Of a stretch of 38,320 nt of DNA, positions 7,455 through 16,601 are shown in pieces. This stretch comes from an uncultured SAR86 cluster bacterium. Its GTDB lineage: Bacteria; Pseudomonadota; Gammaproteobacteria; Magnimaribacterales; AG-339-G14. Numbering within the stretch: the first letter of the stretch is position 1; every line of letters starts with the position of its first letter. Location of the stretch: NCBI GenBank assembly GCA_902624765.1, contig CACNYO010000009.1:1-38320 (forward strand), in the 5' to 3' direction. The translations under genes and the position numbers were made by a program. The notes beneath the pieces are model-generated. The model saw nothing but the letters and a program-made list of their open reading frames with translations, was not told the origin of the DNA and ran no database searches.

Positions 7455-9785
7455 ATGCTATACAAAGCATTCAATATGGTTAGAAAATTTATACTTTTAT
7501 TTTTATTTATGCCGCTATCTGCAGAGATTATTGTTGATGGTAAATTAAATGAAACTGAGTGGGATTCTGCAGGAGTCATTGATACTTTTTATGTCACTGA
7601 GCCTCTAACCTATGCAATTCCAGAAGTTGAAACCGAAGTTTTATATTTTGCTAATGAGGATGGAATATATTTCGGGTTTAAAAATTTCCAGCAACCCATA
7701 GAAGATCAAACATCCCTACTCCATAAAAGAGATGTAATGGATGCATCAGCAGATAGGGCATTTATTGCAATTGACTTTAATGGAAACGGTATTAGGGCAT
7801 ATAGTTTTTCAGTCACTTTGGGTGGATCAATCAGTGATGCAGTTTGGGCAAATGAAAATCAACCTTCACTAGACTGGGATTCAATTTGGTTCGTTAAAAC
7901 ATCTCAAACCGAAGATGCTTGGTTTGCTGAGTTCATGATTCCATGGGATGTTGCTCCACTAGAAAAATCAGATGAAGAATTTGTTGAAGTAAATGTCAGG
8001 ACGTCTAGAGGTTATTTTCTTAAAAATGAATGGCATGGTTTTCCTAAGATTAATTGGACAGATACAAAATTTATCTCAAGATTTCATCCAATAAAAATAA
8101 GAAATTATGCCAAGAATTCTTCTTCAGAAGTTGACTTCTTCCCATATATTTCAATTTCTCAAGAAGAGGTTACTGGGGGGCAAGAAAATAAAATTGGGGG
8201 AGAAATATTTTGGGCTATTGATTCAGAAAAAAGATTAGACGTCACTTTGAATCCTGATTTTGGTCAAGTAGAAAGTGATGATGTCATTGTAAGTTTTGAT
8301 GCCTTAGAGACTTTTTATGAAGATAAACGACCTTTCTTCACAGAAAATCAGGATCTTTTTCAAATAAGGGGTCGAACTTCTTTTCTCATCAATACAAGAA
8401 GAATTGGCGCCAAACCAGACTACGATTGTTCTTCAGAGATAGACGAATCAGATTGTAACTCACAAAGAAAAACCTACAGCGAAATTGATTTAGCCTTGAA
8501 ATATACACAGACGGAAGCGGATGATGAATTTGGAATTTTCTCAGCTTTTGAACGAGATGGAAAATACTACAAAGGAAGGAATTTCCAATCTATTAGATAC
8601 AGAAAAAGTTTAGATGATCTTCGTATTGGCTATCTTTTAACTTATGTTGACCGTCCAAACATATCAAGAGCTGCCCAAGTTCATACGATGGACTTTGACT
8701 ATTCTTTCGATGAAATAAGTAGGTTTTCTGGGACGCTGAGTTATTCAAATATAGATTTAGAATCAACTTCAACCGAAGGTGTGGCTTTGAGAGGAAGAGT
8801 GGCGAGAAACTTTACAGAAAAGTTTTCCGCTCTTTGGGGTTTTGGTATCTATGACGAAGGCTATGACATGAACGATATGGGTTATCTGGACATGAGAAAT
8901 TTTGCTGAAACAGGCATTACAGCTGTCTACAAAGAAACCAATTTCTCAGAAGAATCTTTAATTAGAAGTCTTACATTGGATGTGAATAGCGGTCACCAAC
9001 GAAGCATATCAGGAATAAACGGTGGAGCAATGGCATGGATATCACTTAATTTAGATCTGAAGGATTTTTCTTCAATAGATATTTTTTGTGAATGCATCTT
9101 ATCTCCCGGAAAAGATTTTGTAGAAGCTAGAGATTATCCTGACTCACCATTTATAAGAAGGCTGGGAGGATACACATTGAATATGAGATATTCGGCACCT
9201 AGGCAGAAGACTTTCATACCCTTCATAAAAATTGAAAGCTCATCTGGAGGTTATAAATTTGATAATCCATCAAATTCTAAAAGAGGTGAGGGTTGGGGAT
9301 TCAACATAGGAGCAAATATTAAGCCCTCTAATGATCTCGATTTAAATCTTGCTCTCATTAGATATGATGAATATGAAAATTGGGTTAAATATGAATTTGA
9401 TAATGTATTTGGCTATTACAAAAAGAAGAAATTATCTTCTTCTTTGTCTTTAGGATGGATCAAGGACAACATTCACGAATTAAGAATTAAAGCTCAATTT
9501 TATTCACTCACTGCTGATGATCCAGATCCTTATTATGTCAGCTCGGATGGAAAAATGATTAATTATGATGGGTCACTTAATCCTTTTGAGCTGAGTCAGG
9601 TCGCATTTCAAATAAGGTATAGATATGAACTTTCTCCTCTCTCTAATTTTTATGCAGTTTATACTAGAGGAGGATATTATTTTGACGACGATAAAGATTT
9701 AAAATCTTTTGGAGATTTATACTCCACCGGATGGGACACTACTTATTCTGATCAATTTATTCTTAAACTGAGATACAAATTTTAA
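7455..9785 (+). CDS. CBM9-like / DUF5916 outer-membrane protein, copy 2
   Basis: The 776-aa paralogue of the preceding gene is alignable end to end: the same opening (IVDGKLNETEW), EFMIPWDVAP, NPDFGQVESDDVIV, EDKRPFFTENQ, FQSIRYRKS, KGRNF and YSDQFILKLRYKF. The terminal phenylalanine is the classical BAM-recognised end of an outer-membrane barrel. The signal peptide ends near MPLSA-EIIVDG. ATG 7455 gives a 23-residue signal peptide; ATG 7476 would give a short 16-residue one. A 131-nt AT-rich spacer separates it from copy 1, so it may have its own promoter. The 3' end overlaps the opposing PP0621-like gene by 4 nt. Ligand unknown. Confidence 0.86.
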   Translation: MLYKAFNMVRKFILLFLFMPLSAEIIVDGKLNETEWDSAGVIDTFYVTEPLTYAIPEVETEVLYFANEDGIYFGFKNFQQPIEDQTSLLHKRDVMDASADRAFIAIDFNGNGIRAYSFSVTLGGSISDAVWANENQPSLDWDSIWFVKTSQTEDAWFAEFMIPWDVAPLEKSDEEFVEVNVRTSRGYFLKNEWHGFPKINWTDTKFISRFHPIKIRNYAKNSSSEVDFFPYISISQEEVTGGQENKIGGEIFWAIDSEKRLDVTLNPDFGQVESDDVIVSFDALETFYEDKRPFFTENQDLFQIRGRTSFLINTRRIGAKPDYDCSSEIDESDCNSQRKTYSEIDLALKYTQTEADDEFGIFSAFERDGKYYKGRNFQSIRYRKSLDDLRIGYLLTYVDRPNISRAAQVHTMDFDYSFDEISRFSGTLSYSNIDLESTSTEGVALRGRVARNFTEKFSALWGFGIYDEGYDMNDMGYLDMRNFAETGITAVYKETNFSEESLIRSLTLDVNSGHQRSISGINGGAMAWISLNLDLKDFSSIDIFCECILSPGKDFVEARDYPDSPFIRRLGGYTLNMRYSAPRQKTFIPFIKIESSSGGYKFDNPSNSKRGEGWGFNIGANIKPSNDLDLNLALIRYDEYENWVKYEFDNVFGYYKKKKLSSSLSLGWIKDNIHELRIKAQFYSLTADDPDPYYVSSDGKMINYDGSLNPFELSQVAFQIRYRYELSPLSNFYAVYTRGGYYFDDDKDLKSFGDLYSTGWDTTYSDQFILKLRYKF

Positions 9786-9970
9786 TGATCTTTACAGATC
9801 CAACCTCTTGATGTTTTTCTAGCTTCTAAGGCAGGGAAATAAACATTGCATTCTATACATTTGACCATGCTGGATTGATCTTCACTGATATCTACTGAAT
9901 TTTCTCCCAAAAGACGTGCAAGTCCAACGACTATTCCTACAAAAATTAAAACTGAAATTAAAATAGCCAT
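9782..9970 (-). CDS. PP0621-like small membrane zinc-ribbon protein
   Basis: The 62-aa protein has one N-terminal transmembrane helix (about residues 2-20), a short linker, and a half zinc-ribbon MVKCIECNVYFPALEA followed by GWICKDH. This resembles the PP0621-type family next to bamD in other gammaproteobacteria (membrane helix, then MVkC..CgvylP and wyCs..H). The cysteines of KCIEC and WIC plus the terminal DH histidine would be the metal ligands. No function is known. The start at 9970 is also the 3' boundary of bamD, so the two minus-strand genes are co-transcribed. The 3' end overlaps the convergent DUF5916 gene by 4 nt. Confidence 0.75.
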   Translation of the reverse strand: MAILISVLIFVGIVVGLARLLGENSVDISEDQSSMVKCIECNVYFPALEARKTSRGWICKDH

Positions 9971-10743
9971 TAGGATTTAATTTTCTTTTCTTTGAAAGCG
10001 TCCAGTAGGTCTTGAGTTATATCGGCCAGATCTGACTGATTGAGTTCTTTATAGGCTTCAATTTTGATCTCAAGAGCTTCTTCTACTTGAGAGCTATTTG
10101 GGAGATGTTCAATCACATAATTAGCTCTGTTTAAGGCAGCAACAAAAGCCTTTCTTTCCATATAAAAAGTCGCTACATAGATTTCTTTTTTTGCGATCAA
10201 ATTTCTTAAGAAAACCATTCGTTGCCTTGCTTGATTAGCGAAGTCACTATCTGGAAACCTAAGTAAAAAATCACTCAAGTCGGAAAACGATTTCTTTGCT
10301 TGATTGAGATCTCTTTTCGAGGCCGCATCCTCGAGAATCATATTTGGATTAAAAATAGACATATCGGCTGTGTAACCGGACATTCCTTTCAAATAGTAAG
10401 CATAATCTATATTTGGATGATTAGGATGCAAGCTGATAAACCTATCAGCGGCTGATATGGCAGCCTCATAGTTTGCTGACTTAAAATAAGCATAAATAAG
10501 CTCTGACTGAGCTTGCGTCGCAAATCTTCCAAAGGGGTATCTTGCCTCAAGCATTTCTAAACTCATTGCGGCAGCAGCAAAATTACCAGATCTCAATCTA
10601 TTCTGCGCTTGATCAAATAGTTCTTTTTCAAGCAAGATCCTTTCAATAGTTTCTTCTTTATTTGCGCATGATGCGGATAAACCCATCAAGATCAGTAAAA
10701 AAAGTAGATTAAAGATAAAATAAAGCCTATTACGAGTTTGCAT
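9970..10743 (-). CDS. bamD: Outer membrane assembly lipoprotein BamD
   Basis: BamD is the essential lipoprotein of the BAM complex that inserts beta-barrel proteins, such as the two DUF5916 proteins nearby. The 257-aa sequence has a signal peptide with the lipidated cysteine probably C26 in GLSASCANKE; the lipobox is imperfect, with Ser at -3. TPR repeats follow: LFDQAQNRLRSGNFAAAAM, LEARYPFGRFATQAQSELIYAYFK, ADRFISLHPNHPNIDYAYYLKG, and the family-specific ASKRDLNQAKKSFSDLSDFL with FPDSDFANQARQRMVFLRN. It is divergent from rluD, as in E. coli, with a 33-nt spacer. Confidence 0.95.
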   Translation of the reverse strand: MQTRNRLYFIFNLLFLLILMGLSASCANKEETIERILLEKELFDQAQNRLRSGNFAAAAMSLEMLEARYPFGRFATQAQSELIYAYFKSANYEAAISAADRFISLHPNHPNIDYAYYLKGMSGYTADMSIFNPNMILEDAASKRDLNQAKKSFSDLSDFLLRFPDSDFANQARQRMVFLRNLIAKKEIYVATFYMERKAFVAALNRANYVIEHLPNSSQVEEALEIKIEAYKELNQSDLADITQDLLDAFKEKKIKS

Positions 10744-10776
10744 CTGCTAATTCTATCTGTTTAAAGATTAAAAAAC

Positions 10777-11736
10777 ATGCCAAAAAAAATTTCAATTAAC
10801 TTCGAGGTCAACGCTGAAGAGTCAGGAAAAAGAATAGATGTAATCGTATCCAAGAGACATCCAGAGTTCTCAAGAATGCAAATTAAAAAGTTTATTGAAC
10901 TAGATTTTTTGTCTATTGATAATCAAACAATTTCCAAAGTAAGCGAAAAAGCTTCAATTGGAAGTAAGATAAATTTATCTGGTCTAATTGATGCAGCAGT
11001 TGAAGATCTTCCTGAAGATATTGAGATTGAAATAAAAAAGCATACAGAGGATTTCATAGTTATAAATAAAGCTCCAGGAATTGTTGTTCATCCGGGCTCA
11101 GGAAATAGATCAGGAACGATTCTCAACAGCTTATTATTTAACTTTCCAGAGCTCGCAGATCTACCACGAGCTGGAATAATTCATCGTTTAGACAAAGATA
11201 CTTCTGGACTAATGGTTATTGCAAGAAATGAGAAGGCTTATAAACACTTGTCAGATCAAATCTCCTCCAGAACCGTTAGAAGGGGATATGACTTAGTTGT
11301 AATTGGAAAAACGTTGAGAGCAGGAACTTTGGACTTCCCAATTGGGAGGCATCGTACGGTGAGAACAAAACAATCAGTTACAGAAAAAGGAAAAGAAGCA
11401 ATTACTAAATTTAAAGTATTAGAATTTTTGGGATTTTACACTTACATCCGAGCTTATTTAGAAACAGGCAGAACTCATCAAATTAGAGTCCATTTCAGCC
11501 ATATTAAACATCCTCTCGTTGGAGACAAAACTTATGGAACAAGTCAAAGATTTGCAAAAAATACTTCAGACGATTTGAAAGATTTTATTATCAAGTTTCC
11601 GAGACAGGCCCTACATGCTAGAGAACTTTCTTTTATAGATCCCTCGACTAATGAAACAGTTAATTTTGAAAGCGAAATTCCTGAAGATTTTCAAAGTTTA
11701 TTGGATCGTCTAAAAACCAATGAAAACTTGACTTAA
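10777..11736 (+). CDS. rluD: 23S rRNA pseudouridine synthase D
   Basis: RluD makes pseudouridines 1911, 1915 and 1917 in helix 69 of 23S rRNA. The 319-aa protein has an N-terminal S4 RNA-binding domain (about 17-70; GKRIDVIVSKRHPEFSRMQIKKF) and a catalytic domain with IIHRLDKDTSGLMVIARN, where D139 is the nucleophile. The TGRTHQIRVHFSHIKHPLVGD motif follows, and the length matches RluD/RluC. Adjacency to bamD, the conserved gammaproteobacterial arrangement, favours RluD over RluC. The usual downstream yfiH is absent; ilvB follows after 48 nt. Confidence 0.94.
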   Translation: MPKKISINFEVNAEESGKRIDVIVSKRHPEFSRMQIKKFIELDFLSIDNQTISKVSEKASIGSKINLSGLIDAAVEDLPEDIEIEIKKHTEDFIVINKAPGIVVHPGSGNRSGTILNSLLFNFPELADLPRAGIIHRLDKDTSGLMVIARNEKAYKHLSDQISSRTVRRGYDLVVIGKTLRAGTLDFPIGRHRTVRTKQSVTEKGKEAITKFKVLEFLGFYTYIRAYLETGRTHQIRVHFSHIKHPLVGDKTYGTSQRFAKNTSDDLKDFIIKFPRQALHARELSFIDPSTNETVNFESEIPEDFQSLLDRLKTNENLT

Positions 11737-11784
11737 AGGCTTCTAGTGTCACAATTCGAATCTTTTTAAAACTGTTTAATAAAT

Positions 11785-13518
11785 ATGAAGAAAGAATCAG
11801 GCGGATCTGCGCTTATCAGAGCTTTGGCAGATGAAAATGTAGAGCTTCTCTTTGGATATCCTGGAGGAGCTGCTCTTCATATTTACGATGCAATCTATCA
11901 ACAGGATAAAGTTCAGCATATTTTAGTTAGGCATGAACAGGCTGCAGTCCATGCAGCTGATGGTTATGCCAGAGCTACCGGCAAAGTCGGAACTGTTCTT
12001 GTAACATCAGGTCCTGGAGCGACAAACGCAATAACTGGTATTGCAACTGCATATATGGACTCTATTCCATTGGTAGTGATTTCAGGTCAGGTTGCAAGCC
12101 ATTTAATAGGAACAGACGCCTTCCAAGAAACAGACATGATGGGAATTTCCCGACCCATCGTAAAACATAGCTTTCTGATTCAAAGCCCAGAAGAGATACC
12201 AGAGGTTGTTAAAAAGGCTTTTATTATTGCGAAAACAGGAAAGCCGGGACCAGTTGTAATTGATGTACCCAAGGATATGACAGATCCGAACCATCTTTTT
12301 GATTATCAGTATCCCAAAGATATAAAAATGAGATCTTATTCAGTCCCCTCTGAGGTAGAAGAAAGTAATATAGATGAGGCAGTTTCATTATTAGAGAAAG
12401 CAAAAAAGCCTGTTCTATATGCGGGCGGCGGGATCATTCAAGGTAATGCATCTGAGGAACTTAAAAAGTTAGCGAAAATCATGAATGCCCCTGTGACAAA
12501 TACACTAATGGGTTTGGGAGCCTTTCCTGCAACTCATGAAAACTTTATTGGAATGTTGGGAATGCATGGAACCTATGAAGCTAATATGGCAATGCATGAA
12601 GCTGATTTAATCTTTGCTTTGGGTTCAAGATTCGATGATAGAACTACAAACAATCCTCAGAAATACTCATTAAATGCCAAAAAAATTCACTTAGATTGTG
12701 ATTACGGTTCTATAGAAAAGATTATAAATGTCGATGTATCTCTAAATGGAGATGCTAAAAAGATTCTTAAGCAAATTCTCAATAAAATAAATACAAAAAA
12801 CATTGATAAAGCATCAATAGATATCTGGAATAAGGAGATTCTTAACTGGAGAGAAACTCATGGTCTTAATCATGATCTTCTTGATAAAAAGTTTCATCAG
12901 AAACAAATCCTTCCTCAACAAGTAATACAGTCTCTTTATAAGTCTACAAACGGTAAGGCATTTATAACTTCCGATGTTGGCCAACACCAAATGTTTGCTG
13001 CTCAGTATTATAAATTTGATGAACCAAGGAAATGGATTAACTCTGGCGGTCTTGGAACTATGGGATTTGGTCTGCCTTCTGCCATGGGTGTTAAATTTGC
13101 TTTCCCTGATGAGGATGTTGTTTGTGTGACCGGAGAAGGCAGCATTCAAATGTGTATTCAGGAGCTATCTACTTGTATGCAGTATGGATTGCCTGTGAAA
13201 ATAATTAATCTCAATAACAGAGCTTTGGGAATGGTTAAGCAGTGGCAGGATATGCAATACGGTGGAAGGTATTCCAGTATTCTCTACGAAGATTCTTTAC
13301 CTGATTTCGTCAAGCTTGCAGAATCATATGGACATGTGGGTATGAAGGTAGAGGATATCAGTGAGTTAGAAGAAAGAATGGACGAATGTATTTCCATGAA
13401 AGATAAACTTGTATTCATGGATGTATATGTTGATCCAGATGAGCATGTATACCCGATGCTTGAAGCCGGCGGCAATATGTCTGAAATGCGAGTTAGTAAA
13501 ACTAAAAAGACTTTTTAA
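11785..13518 (+). CDS. ilvB: Acetolactate synthase large (catalytic) subunit
   Basis: Thiamine-diphosphate enzyme that condenses pyruvate with pyruvate or 2-ketobutyrate, the first common step of branched-chain amino acid synthesis. The 577-aa protein has the PYR domain with catalytic E51 in LVRHEQAAVHAADGYAR, the central FAD-binding domain (about 190-330) with LGMHGTYEANMAMHEADL, and the C-terminal TPP domain with VTGEGSIQMCIQELST (G450-E451-G452) and the LNNRALGMVKQWQDMQY loop. The metal-binding GDG is GEG, as in some other gammaproteobacterial IlvI-type enzymes, so this is not a defect. ilvH starts 1 nt after the stop. The symbol could equally be ilvI, since family paralogues are not separable here. 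Confidence 0.96.
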   Translation: MKKESGGSALIRALADENVELLFGYPGGAALHIYDAIYQQDKVQHILVRHEQAAVHAADGYARATGKVGTVLVTSGPGATNAITGIATAYMDSIPLVVISGQVASHLIGTDAFQETDMMGISRPIVKHSFLIQSPEEIPEVVKKAFIIAKTGKPGPVVIDVPKDMTDPNHLFDYQYPKDIKMRSYSVPSEVEESNIDEAVSLLEKAKKPVLYAGGGIIQGNASEELKKLAKIMNAPVTNTLMGLGAFPATHENFIGMLGMHGTYEANMAMHEADLIFALGSRFDDRTTNNPQKYSLNAKKIHLDCDYGSIEKIINVDVSLNGDAKKILKQILNKINTKNIDKASIDIWNKEILNWRETHGLNHDLLDKKFHQKQILPQQVIQSLYKSTNGKAFITSDVGQHQMFAAQYYKFDEPRKWINSGGLGTMGFGLPSAMGVKFAFPDEDVVCVTGEGSIQMCIQELSTCMQYGLPVKIINLNNRALGMVKQWQDMQYGGRYSSILYEDSLPDFVKLAESYGHVGMKVEDISELEERMDECISMKDKLVFMDVYVDPDEHVYPMLEAGGNMSEMRVSKTKKTF

Positions 13519-13519
13519 T

Positions 13520-14032
13520 ATGAGTCACATATCGATCTTAATGGAAAATCAACCGGGAGCTCTCTCTAGGGTTGTAGGTTTATTTTCACAAAGAGGTTAC
13601 AACATAGACTCTTTATCAGTCGCTCCTACTAACGATTCATCTTTATCAAGGCTCACCATGGTTGTTAAAGAAGAAGAAAGCGTAATATCTCAAATACTCA
13701 AACAATTAAACAAAGTAATTGATGTTGTAGAAGTTCAGAATCTGTCCGAAATTGAATCTGTCTCACTGGAAATTGCTATTGTTAAATTAAAAATTACCGA
13801 GAAAGAAGCAAAAAAAATTATTGAAAGTGCTTTTCCTGTTGTTGGAGAAATTATTAATCACAAAGATGAATTTGTAATGATTAAACTTATTGGTTCCAAC
13901 CATGAAGTTGATGATTTTCTTCTTTCTTTAAATAAGCAAAAGTTTTTAGAGGTTACCAGATCAGGTCTGCTTGGAATGGGGACAGGTGAAAACTTTCTCA
14001 TTTCAGAAAGTGAAACTACAATTGAGTATTAG
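13520..14032 (+). CDS. ilvH: Acetolactate synthase small (regulatory) subunit
   Basis: The 170-aa regulatory subunit activates the large subunit and mediates feedback inhibition by valine. The N-terminal ACT domain (about 2-75) opens ISILMENQPGALSRVVGLF and contains SQRGYNIDSLSVAPT. A second ACT-like C-terminal domain includes EFVMIKLIGSNHEVDDFL and ends SGLLGMGTGE. The true start is ATG 13520, directly after the ilvB stop; the open frame extends upstream only as an overlap with ilvB in another frame. It is co-transcribed with ilvB and ilvC. Confidence 0.95.
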   Translation: MSHISILMENQPGALSRVVGLFSQRGYNIDSLSVAPTNDSSLSRLTMVVKEEESVISQILKQLNKVIDVVEVQNLSEIESVSLEIAIVKLKITEKEAKKIIESAFPVVGEIINHKDEFVMIKLIGSNHEVDDFLLSLNKQKFLEVTRSGLLGMGTGENFLISESETTIEY

Positions 14033-15073
<1,041 letters not shown>

Positions 15074-15086
15074 TACCATCGACAGG

Positions 15087-16601
15087 GTGTCAAATAAGAT
15101 ACTCGCCCTTATTTTAGGAATTTCTTTATTTTCCGTTTACCTCATTTCTATTAACCTTTATCCATTAGTTGATGAAGACGAAGGTGCATTCGCTTCAGCA
15201 ACTTTGACTATGATGGATTCTGGTAATTTTACAAACGTTGAGTTAGCAGGAGAGAGGAGGGATGACAAACCGGTTCTTACCCACTGGCTGCAGGTCATAA
15301 GTTTAAAAACCTTTGGCTTTTCAGAGTTCGCTTTTAGATTACCGAGCGTAATCTTTGGGTTGCTCTGGGCATTCGTAACGTTTTGGTTTACAAAAAAGAT
15401 TTCAAATAAGAGAAATGCTTTTTTAGCAGCTTTTTTCGTTCTAGCAAGCCTTGGCGCATCGATTATTATCAAAACAGCAACTGCGGATGGAATATTTAAC
15501 TTTTTTGTGGCTTCAACCACTCTTTTGGCATTTTTAGCTTTAAGAGAACAACGGACCAAGTATTTATACTATGCAGCAATTCTTTCAGGCTTTGGCTTTT
15601 TAACAAAAGGACCCGCTATATTAATCGTGCCAGGAGGGGCTTTATTTTTCTGGGCCTTTTGGAATGGATATTTAACTGATACGTTGAGAAAACTTTTCAA
15701 TCCTCTTTTATGGCTAATCTTTTTTTGCATTGCATCACCATGGTTTATCTATTTATATTTAAGCGAAGGCATAGATCCGATACTAGGGTTCTTTCTAAAA
15801 CATAACTTTCAAAGGTATACATCAACTTTTGAGGGCCACTCAGGACCATTTTATTACTATCTTGTTATTTTGATCTTTTTGGTGGCTCCATTTTGGAATA
15901 GTCTTTTTACGGTAGTCGGCAGAATTAAAACAGACTTCAAAGATGAAACTAGAAGTTTTCTATGGATTTGGTTTTTATGGGTTTTACTCTTTTTTTCAAT
16001 ATCTTCAACTAAGTTACCGCACTACTTGCTTTATGGAATAACTCCTCTATTCATATTAATGGCACTCAATTTTAAGCAGCAAAGCAAAAGAATAAATCTA
16101 CTAATTTTTATTTCTTTATTGGGCTTTATATCTTCTTTGCCAATTGTATTAGAAACTCTGGCTTCTTCAGAGAAAGACATTATTTGGAATGTTTTGAGAG
16201 AGGAAATAGAGGTTTTCTTTACTCCTTCAAATTTCTTTATTCCAATATTAATTCTTCTAGTCCTTGGAATTGTCTCCTTTATGGTCTTTTCTAAATTTAA
16301 CCAATTTATAATCTCGTCTTTATTATTTTTGATTAGCATCCATTTAATTTTTCTTCCAAGTGCCATAGGACTATTCCAAGATCGATTCAAACAGGCTGGA
16401 TTAAAGGTAAAAGAAATGAATAAGCCTTTAGCCATGCACAAGATGAACTTTCCCTCATTTGGAGTATATGCAAGAGACACTGCCTATAGAAATCATAATG
16501 ATGGACAAATAATTCTTTTAAGGAGCAATCAAATTGATGAGCTGGGTTCAGTGACAGAAATTTATAATAGGTCGGGTATTTCTGTGGTGATAAAAGAGTG
16601 A
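15087..16601 (+). CDS. ArnT-like membrane glycosyltransferase (GT-C fold, PMT_2)
   Basis: About 504 aa with roughly a dozen hydrophobic segments. The N-terminal periplasmic loop holds the acidic motif YPLVDEDEGAFASATLTMM (about 26-44), corresponding to the catalytic 'DE.ry.eia..M' loop of ArnT/PMT-type enzymes. KPVLTHWLQ and FRLPSV follow, as in that family. Such proteins transfer a sugar from a polyprenyl-phosphate donor to lipid A, protein or another acceptor on the periplasmic face. I prefer the GTG at 15087, which starts just before the first helix; a TTG at 15054 would overlap ilvC by 20 nt. The 3' end overlaps the next gene by 4 nt (GTGA). The donor and acceptor cannot be read from sequence. 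Confidence 0.82.
   Translation: MSNKILALILGISLFSVYLISINLYPLVDEDEGAFASATLTMMDSGNFTNVELAGERRDDKPVLTHWLQVISLKTFGFSEFAFRLPSVIFGLLWAFVTFWFTKKISNKRNAFLAAFFVLASLGASIIIKTATADGIFNFFVASTTLLAFLALREQRTKYLYYAAILSGFGFLTKGPAILIVPGGALFFWAFWNGYLTDTLRKLFNPLLWLIFFCIASPWFIYLYLSEGIDPILGFFLKHNFQRYTSTFEGHSGPFYYYLVILIFLVAPFWNSLFTVVGRIKTDFKDETRSFLWIWFLWVLLFFSISSTKLPHYLLYGITPLFILMALNFKQQSKRINLLIFISLLGFISSLPIVLETLASSEKDIIWNVLREEIEVFFTPSNFFIPILILLVLGIVSFMVFSKFNQFIISSLLFLISIHLIFLPSAIGLFQDRFKQAGLKVKEMNKPLAMHKMNFPSFGVYARDTAYRNHNDGQIILLRSNQIDELGSVTEIYNRSGISVVIKE

Noticed and set aside
13132-13140. GEG instead of GDG in the metal site of acetolactate synthase
   Set aside because: Considered as a lost Mg2+ ligand, but related gammaproteobacterial enzymes carry the same GEG, so it is normal variation.
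12814-13475. Minus-strand open frames inside ilvB
   Set aside because: Shadows of the strongly conserved ilvB coding strand.
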